From Geosiphon pyriformis (Eukaryota > Glomeromycota > Glomeromycetes > Archaeosporales > Geosiphonaceae), in assembly GCA_016748015.1 (NCBI GenBank), contig JAAOMT010000401.1, forward strand, positions 1 through 10,259: a stretch of 10,259 nt of DNA, in the 5' to 3' direction. A model generated the notes under the pieces. That model did no database searches, was not told the origin of the DNA, and saw only the letters and a list, made by a program, of their open reading frames with translations. Numbering within the stretch: the stretch's first letter is position 1; each line of letters opens with the position of its first letter. Below are positions 5,732-10,259 of the stretch, one piece after another. The position numbers and the translations under genes are program-made.

Positions 5732-5741
5732 GGGGGGGGGG
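5732..5741 (+). repeat. Ten-G run, unit C
   Basis: Follows the palindrome CCCCATGGGG (5721-5730) and precedes the perfect hairpin ggaagt/acttcc (5743-5757). This segment is absent from unit B. Confidence 0.75.
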
Positions 5742-5824
5742 TGGAAGTAAGACTTCCCCATTTAGGGGAGGTCCGGTAGTCAATCACACCAAGGATTGGG
5801 AGGCCACTAGGGCAAGAGTACGGT

Positions 5825-5842
5825 TGCGCAATGGTTCGCGCA
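5825..5842 (+). other. Covarying hairpin with AATGGTTC loop, unit C
   Basis: Stem tgcgc (5825-5829)/gcgca (5838-5842), loop aatggttc, closely matching unit B. Confidence 0.75.
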
Positions 5843-5875
5843 CTGCAGACTCGCCACAAGCCCCCTCTCTCTACG

Positions 5876-5907
5876 CATGGGATACTATCCCATGTACCAC
5901 ATGAACC
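5876..5907 (+). other. Covarying hairpin plus TACCACATGAACC box, unit C
   Basis: Perfect 7 bp stem catggga (5876-5882)/tcccatg (5888-5894), loop tacta, then the box at 5895-5907. Confidence 0.75.
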
Positions 5908-6182
5908 CGGGCATTTGTAGACCTCAGGTGTACCTATGGTAGGTCAGCGCGGTACTGGGTCCTTCCCAACCATGGCCGAGGGGTCTACACTTGGGATACT
6001 AAGCGCTACGTACCCATTACATGGGTCCAAGGTGGTAATAGGTCCAAGGGTTTAAGTACTCTTGACTATGGTCCCATAGCTTACTATCCCACTGCTTGTA
6101 ATATCCACAGAGAATGTAAACGTCCAAGCGGGTCTCCTTAGTGTAGCAGTGATCTTAGCTATCACGGTCTTATGGGTCCCTG

Positions 6183-6202
6183 TACCATACGGACGTATGG
6201 TA
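6183..6202 (+). other. GGAC-loop hairpin, unit C
   Basis: Stem taccatac (6183-6190)/gtatggta (6195-6202), loop GGAC, same as unit A. Confidence 0.7.
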
Positions 6203-6234
6203 GGTACCCACTACTGTGGAGCTATCATATGCTA

Positions 6235-6249
6235 CCTCATTGTAAGAGG
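6235..6249 (+). other. Hairpin cctc/gagg, unit C
   Basis: Stem 6235-6238 with 6246-6249, loop attgtaa. ctat (6222-6225) and atag (6250-6253) can pair around it. Confidence 0.5.
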
Positions 6250-6308
6250 ATAGTAGATTGGTATTTTCATACCATGATAGTGCTCACACTACCCTTTTCA
6301 GGGAAGTA

Positions 6309-6339
6309 TTACAGTAGGTGGATAGCCTACCAGCCTGTC
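6309..6339 (+). other. Core hairpin, unit C
   Basis: Same 31 bases: gtaggt (6314-6319), loop GGATA, gcctac (6325-6330). AGTAGGT (6313-6319) is complementary to 6590-6596. Preceded by ccc (6292-6294)/ggg (6301-6303). Confidence 0.8.
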
Positions 6340-6348
6340 TACCTGTCA

Positions 6349-6424
6349 ATACCCTCCCCGGGTATAACTAGGTACCATAGTACCCGACTTCGGGTACTTA
6401 TCCGTCCCCCAACGGGTGGGGGAC
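6349..6424 (+). other. Three consecutive hairpins, unit C
   Basis: ataccc/gggtat (6349-6365, loop tcccc), gtacccg/cgggtac (6380-6397, loop actt) and gtccccc/gggggac (6404-6424, loop aacgggt). All three are perfectly paired, and the third resembles the C/G-run hairpin at 4009-4027 in unit B. Confidence 0.7.
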
Positions 6425-6433
6425 TTATGGTGT

Positions 6434-6452
6434 ACAGGGGACTCATGTTACC
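6434..6452 (+). other. ACAGGGGAC-N3-TGTTACC box, unit C
   Basis: Unit C copy with centre TCA. Confidence 0.7.
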
Positions 6453-6472
6453 GGTTGAAGAGGATACCCTTC

Positions 6473-6498
6473 GACACCTTCCATATGTCTTAGGGGCT
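6473..6498 (+). other. Covarying hairpin plus CTTAGGGGCT box, unit C
   Basis: Stem gaca (6473-6476)/tgtc (6486-6489), loop ccttccata; the box starts at 6489. The stem is shorter here, and its next position (C6477, A6485) is unpaired in + sense. Confidence 0.6.
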
Positions 6499-6533
6499 AT
6501 AATCGTAGACCTTTTGTAGACGTACAGCCTGAG

Positions 6534-6546
6534 AAGTATGGTACTT
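6534..6546 (+). other. Hairpin aagta/tactt, unit C
   Basis: Stem 6534-6538 with 6542-6546, loop tgg. A second small stem, agga/tcct (6551-6565), follows, matching atcc/ggat (1751-1762) in unit A. Confidence 0.5.
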
Positions 6547-6586
6547 ACACAGGACTGCATATCCTGGGGGGTCCACACGACTATAG

Positions 6587-6646
6587 ACTACCTACTATGA
6601 CACTGTTGGTTTTATCCCATTGGCCTGGGAGTGTGGTGGCTTAAGT
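6587..6646 (+). other. ACTACCTACT to TGGCTTAAGT segment, unit C
   Basis: Boxes at 6587-6596 and 6637-6646. Confidence 0.7.
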
Positions 6647-6692
6647 ACTCCAACTTGACTACCAACCCCCATGGCTCTAGGATAGGGTCGGA

Positions 6693-6709
6693 ATGGCTAT
6701 GTTAGCCAT
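6693..6709 (+). other. Hairpin atggct/agccat, unit C
   Basis: Stem 6693-6698 with 6704-6709, loop atgtt. One-pair variant of 4299-4315. Confidence 0.8.
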
Positions 6710-7305
6710 GTACATTTACAAGCGGAGCCAGCTATTCATTATACCTTAGAGACCCTAAGAGGAAGGAGAGTATTTTTAGGGTCAGTATGGCCATTCACCT
6801 ACTAGATCTCACTGAGTAGTGTAAGGGTCTTATGCTAGCACTTATCCCAGAAGTGTTAAGCTGTCTTCAACCACCCTACCCATTTAATAGGGGGGGTGGG
6901 CAGCTGAAGAGGCGTAAGATTCCCTATTTATAAGGGACAGTACCTAACAAGGTAATTAGTTGGATTTGTCCACTAATGGAGAAGAGTACCAATTGGACTC
7001 CCTTCCCTGCCACTGCCACTACCTCAGGATACTTTGGTAGAGAACTTGAAGACTAAAACTGTGAATAGCCCTCTAAATATAGTTGTGGGTTTGTTCTTAG
7101 GTTTAGGTAAATATTGGTATCCCTACAAGCTCTTATCATAGATTGGTAATACAGCACAATATCCTTACTGGGAAGTACCAACGGTACCAGTATGCCTAAT
7201 GGAGCCTACTAAATAGGAAGCCCATAGGACGGTGAGGAACGGGTTAGAATCCCAACATCTGGTACGAACCTTGTATATTACTGATATGAGGTTGATCTTT
7301 TAATA
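6710..7305 (+). other. Variable tail of unit C
   Basis: Hairpins: gaccctaaga/ttttagggtc (6751-6783, one G-T wobble), tagcactt/aagtgtta (6836-6858, one G-T wobble), 6859-6905 and tccct/aggga (6921-6937). From about 6940 to 7305 I see only short, weak pairings. No gene seen. Confidence 0.5.
6859..6905 (+). other. Long two-part helix, unit C
   Basis: Outer agctg (6859-6863)/cagct (6901-6905); inner ccaccc (6871-6876)/gggtgg (6894-6899) plus a T6877-G6893 wobble. cttca (6865-6869) can also pair with tgaag (6905-6909), which crosses the outer stem, so a switch or pseudoknot is possible. Confidence 0.65.
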
Positions 7306-9819
7306 GGGGGGGGGTAAATTCCCAATTAGAGTATTGGACATCCGATGTACACCCGATTGGACCTTCCAGAGCTGGTAGTAGTTGTGTATGTTCAAGTCAA
7401 TAGGGTCCTGGGGGGCATAGTACCTACTTTTACGTGGTACAATGGCACTCCATAATGGTCCTACTGTCCTTACCATTATACCCGGTAAGCATAGAAAGAA
7501 TGTTACTATCCTTTATAGGGTAGATTGGCGGACAGTCTAGGGGGCTCTCCCGACCAGAATTCTGATTTTAGAATGGACTTATCCTACTCTCAGCCTCCCT
7601 GGACTGATAAGTAGAGCCATTATGATCTATTCAAGGTTGGTTATAGGGTACAGAGGCCATCTTAATAGCTCCCAACAGCTAGGACGACAAACTCCTTAGT
7701 AAGGAGCGTCTCCATGAATGTACTGGGTTCTATGCTTATTCCTTGTAGGCAACCATAATGGTTACGAACAAAGGTTACTGGATTGGTTGGGGGTGGGGAG
7801 GTCTGGTTGGAAGAATTATGGGTAACCTCTAGATCTATCTTAGCAAAATACCCAACATTCTATTTACTGCCTGGCTAGTGGAATTCACTAGGTCAGACAC
7901 CAAATTCCACAACCCCAAAAGTGGGATTATGGCTATGATATAGCTACAAGGTTCAGTACAAATCGTACCTAAGTACCTTACTAACCATTTGGTACCCGAT
8001 AGGTAGAGTGCCACACTGCCCTTAAAATCAAATTATGGGCAAGCAGGCTATCACCAAGTACCCTCAGGCAGTTTGGTACTGCAGATGGGGGCAAACGGGG
8101 ACAGGGGTGGGAGGCTATAGCCACTACCAGCTTTATCTCCCGAATTGGGATGGGAGGCTAGCTAGGGCCCCCATGGGTATGGGGCTATCGGTAGTCAATA
8201 ACACCAAGGATTGGTGAGTGCTTAGAGGGCCCGATACGAGTAGGAAGTGTTCCCTACTTGCAGATCGCCAGAAGCCCCCCTTTTTCCCGCATACACTACT
8301 GTATGTACCACATGAACCCTAAGCCCTATGGAGGACTCAGTGTACCTATGGTAGGGTCAGCGATACCTAAAGGTCATACCCCCATTGGCCAAGGGATCTA
8401 CCTACGTATTAACTACTGCAGTCCATCAAAAGGGACCTAAGGGGTGACAGCCTTTGTTTGTTTATGACTACCCCAGTTCAGGATTAAAGGGGGTTTATGA
8501 GGTTGCTTCCCTAAAGCATGGTCCCATAGTCTCTGTTCCACTGCTCTTAGGATACCCACATTCAATGGGAATGCCTAAGTATAGTTCCTACGTTGGTAGC
8601 AGTGTGCATAGCTATAGACCGGTCTTATGGGTACCTGTACCATACGGACGTATGGTAGGTCCCCCATCACTGTAGGACTATCTCAAGCCTCCCATTATGG
8701 GGAGAGCAGATTGGTATGTTTATACCGAGATAGTAAACACTGCCATTGATGGGAAGTATTACAGTAGGTGGATAGCCTACCAGCCTGTCTATCTCCCCAG
8801 GTACGCCTAAACATCCATTTCTGGACGAATAGAGTACTTGGTAAGATTCTAACCGCTCACCCATAAGGATGGAACGGTTGAGCAGAGGTCCATAGGTGTA
8901 ATACCCTATTGGCCTTTGCTTCATAGGACAGGGGACATGTGTTACCTGTGGGATAGGATACCCTTCGATGTCTTCCAGACATCTTAGGGGCTGGAACGGA
9001 GACTGATACCGGGGACGCAAAGCCTGGGTGGTGGGGGGACCACCGCAGACTCTGAATCCTGCGGGATCCTCCCCATCACAGACTACCTACTTAGATCACT
9101 ATTGTTTCTCTCTAGGCCAAGGGAGTATGGTGGCTTAAGTCTATCCTCTTATTGAACAGGGAATCCCTAAAGTGTAGAACTCTAATGGTAAGGTTTACCA
9201 TATCACAGGGTTAGTAGACCAGTAGGTATTAGACATCTCTCCTTCCAAAGGAGGAAGGGATATCTTGTAAGGGGTCAGTAGTGCTAACAGCCTACATGAC
9301 TATACCAATCAATGGTTAGAAGTATGGCACTAGTACCAGTACACCCAATGTGTACCAATCCGTGACATATCCTCCCTTACCATTCAATGGGGTGGAGCGG
9401 ATGGGAGGACTGTGTCCTTTATAAACAAGGATTTGCTAGAAACCCTAGCTATGGAGCCAAGGAACTCAACCAACCCCCGTTTAGAGGTCCACCCATAGGG
9501 GAGCGGAGACCTTAGGGATCCCTCCTCCAACCACACTTCCCTTACATTTCTACCCTACTTAATTAACTACTGAGTCCAATAGGAAGGGTTCCTACCCAAT
9601 CAACTGTTGGGTCATCTGAGTACTAAAGCAATGATGTAGGCTATTATATTCCTAACAATCAAAGCTGAGTGGGCTACACATACAGTCGGTAATGGATAGT
9701 CCAGTTGATGCCCTACGGCTTATACTAACCTACTCTTAGGCGTATCCCGTACGGATCTACTGGTTATCTTCCCCAATTCCGAATTTGGGCATGTAGAGTA
9801 CATGAATCAGATACCAAAT
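7306..9819 (+). ncRNA. Unit A, second pass (exact copy)
   Basis: Identical to unit A, shifted by 7305, and probably the same physical locus seen again on a circle. It gives the true left context of unit A: unit C's variable tail joins directly to the nine-G run at 7306-7314. Confidence 0.7.
8759..8789 (+). other. Core hairpin, second pass of unit A
   Basis: Same bases as 1454-1484, shifted by 7305. Confidence 0.75.
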
Positions 9820-10259
9820 AGTTGTGTTGGATGGACTCAATTCCTGGATAATCACGATTGTGATTAGAGTTGGATCTACCTAGGGAGTTCAATAGAGTTA
9901 GATGTTCAAGTCGAATAGGGTCCTGGGTACGGGATCGTGGGGATCTGTACGGAATCCAGAAGGGTCATACCGTACTAATAATCAGATTGGTATGGAAAGA
10001 ATGGTATTGGTTGGGCTATGTACTTCCAGCAAGGATTCTCCCGACCATAGTACTTGAGTCACGTATGGACACCGATGTATTGATAACCCTTTACCAACAA
10101 TCATGCCCACATATGACTATTTAAAGGTTGGCATCGGGACGTAGGCCCCCCACGGCATTGTGCGTCAAGCACTCTGGACCGATGGGTTAGGATAGCCGAT
10201 CTAACTCAAAGCTTATTCCTTGGTATAAACAGTGTGGTTCTAACGAAGGTAGGGGGGGG
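9820..10259 (+). ncRNA. Unit B, second pass, truncated by the contig end
   Basis: Exact copy of 2515-2954. It carries the GTTCAAGTC box (9904), the CTCCCGACC box (10038) and the GCTTATTCCTTG box (10211), then ends in a G run. The truncation is a contig end, not a biological break, since the complete unit B is present at 2515-4918. Confidence 0.7.

Larger units (their letters stand above)
4919..7305 (+). ncRNA. Unit C of the three-copy giant structured noncoding RNA
   Basis: Period 2387. Boxes: GTTCAAGTC (5003), CTCCCGATC (5141), GCTTATTCCTTG (5336), TACCACATGAACC (5895), core hairpin (6309-6339), ACAGGGGAC...TGTTACC (6434), CTTAGGGGCT (6489), ACTACCTACT (6587) and TGGCTTAAGT (6637). In some places it is near-identical to A (5159-5183 with 259-283; 6301-6341 with 1446-1486), in others to B (the hairpin region 5830-5843; 6699-6707), so the relationship is mosaic. 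It holds stable hairpins such as 6349-6365, 6380-6397, 6404-6424 and 6751-6783. No supported protein-coding gene. Confidence 0.72.
7306..10259. repeat. Right copy of exact 2,954-base terminal direct repeat
   Basis: This is the second pass over bases 1-2954. It ends eight bases into the nine-G run that is complete at 2947-2955, so the contig stops inside a homopolymer. The join at 7305/7306 shows what precedes base 1 in the circle: a short A/T-rich stretch followed by the G run. All unit A features apply here after adding 7305. Confidence 0.95.

Noticed and set aside
6064-6079. CATGGTCCCA-like string near 1214 and CTATGGTCCCATAG near 6065, resembling part of the HDV ribozyme
   Set aside because: The string is short, the surrounding helices do not form the nested double pseudoknot, and in unit C it is simply a small hairpin.
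6387-6393. CTTCGG, resembling a UUCG tetraloop
   Set aside because: The better pairing is gtacccg/cgggtac with loop actt; folding on UUCG leaves the flanks unpaired.
6172-6519. 115-codon open frame on the + strand
   Set aside because: It overlaps the GGAC hairpin, the core and three consecutive hairpins. The homologous stretches of A and B have stops and frame-breaking indels.
6771-6777. T-rich end of a hairpin as an intrinsic terminator
   Set aside because: The T run lies within the stem's 3' arm rather than after the hairpin. I saw no GC-rich hairpin followed by a T run elsewhere.
1-7305. Divergent rRNA
   Set aside because: The size is near 23S, but I found neither the 530-loop and decoding-site landmarks of small-subunit rRNA nor the peptidyl-transferase and sarcin-ricin landmarks of large-subunit rRNA. 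A structure-aware search would settle it.
1-7305. Hammerhead ribozymes of a viroid-like circle
   Set aside because: I found no CTGATGA on either strand. Other self-cleaving classes cannot be excluded by eye.
1-10259. CRISPR array or transposon
   Set aside because: The only repeats are the three long diverged units, the exact 7305 period and homopolymer runs. There are no short regularly spaced repeats, transposase frame or terminal inverted repeats.

Overview
This window contains no convincing protein-coding gene. It is a 7,305-base unit that repeats itself: bases 1-2954 recur without any difference I could find at 7306-10259, an exact offset of 7305. The simplest reading is a circular molecule of 7,305 bases that the assembly ran around about 1.4 times. 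A head-to-tail tandem array would look the same. Both contig ends lie inside runs of nine G (1-9; 2947-2955, repeated as 10252-10259 and cut after eight), so the assembly probably broke at poly-G.

Inside the 7,305 bases are three diverged head-to-tail copies of one element of about 2.4 kb, here called units A (about 1-2514), B (about 2515-4918) and C (about 4919-7305). A second A (7306-9819) and a partial second B (9820-10259) come from the overlap. The anchor GTTCAAGTC starts at 85, 2599, 5003 and 7390, giving periods of 2514, 2404 and 2387. Colinear boxes run in the same order through every unit: GTTCAAGTC, CTCCCGAYC, GCTTATTCCTTG, TACCAYATGAACC, a 31-base core hairpin, ACAGGGGAC-N3-TGTTACC, CTTAGGGGCT, ACTACCTACT and TGGCTTAAGT. 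The last part of each unit (about 600 bases) is much less conserved.

Between the boxes the copies differ greatly in sequence but keep hairpins at matching places with different paired bases. For example, one stem is agtagg/cctact in A and gtgcgc/gcgcac in B around the same kind of loop; another is acggct/agccgt in B and atggct/agccat in C. This compensatory change, together with indels that ignore reading frame and stops in all frames, points to selection on RNA (or single-stranded DNA) structure. I therefore annotate three paralogous copies of a very large structured noncoding RNA. I recognise no known family: it does not show the landmarks of rRNA, group I or II introns, RNase P, tmRNA or small self-cleaving ribozymes that I looked for. 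Wobble pairs favour the + strand as the RNA sense, but only modestly.

Host, genetic material (DNA or RNA) and replication mode cannot be read from the sequence. I saw no promoter, intrinsic terminator, replication protein gene, tRNA, CRISPR array or insertion sequence. Any replication or transcription machinery would have to come from outside this molecule. Every feature in 1-2954 also exists at its coordinate plus 7305.
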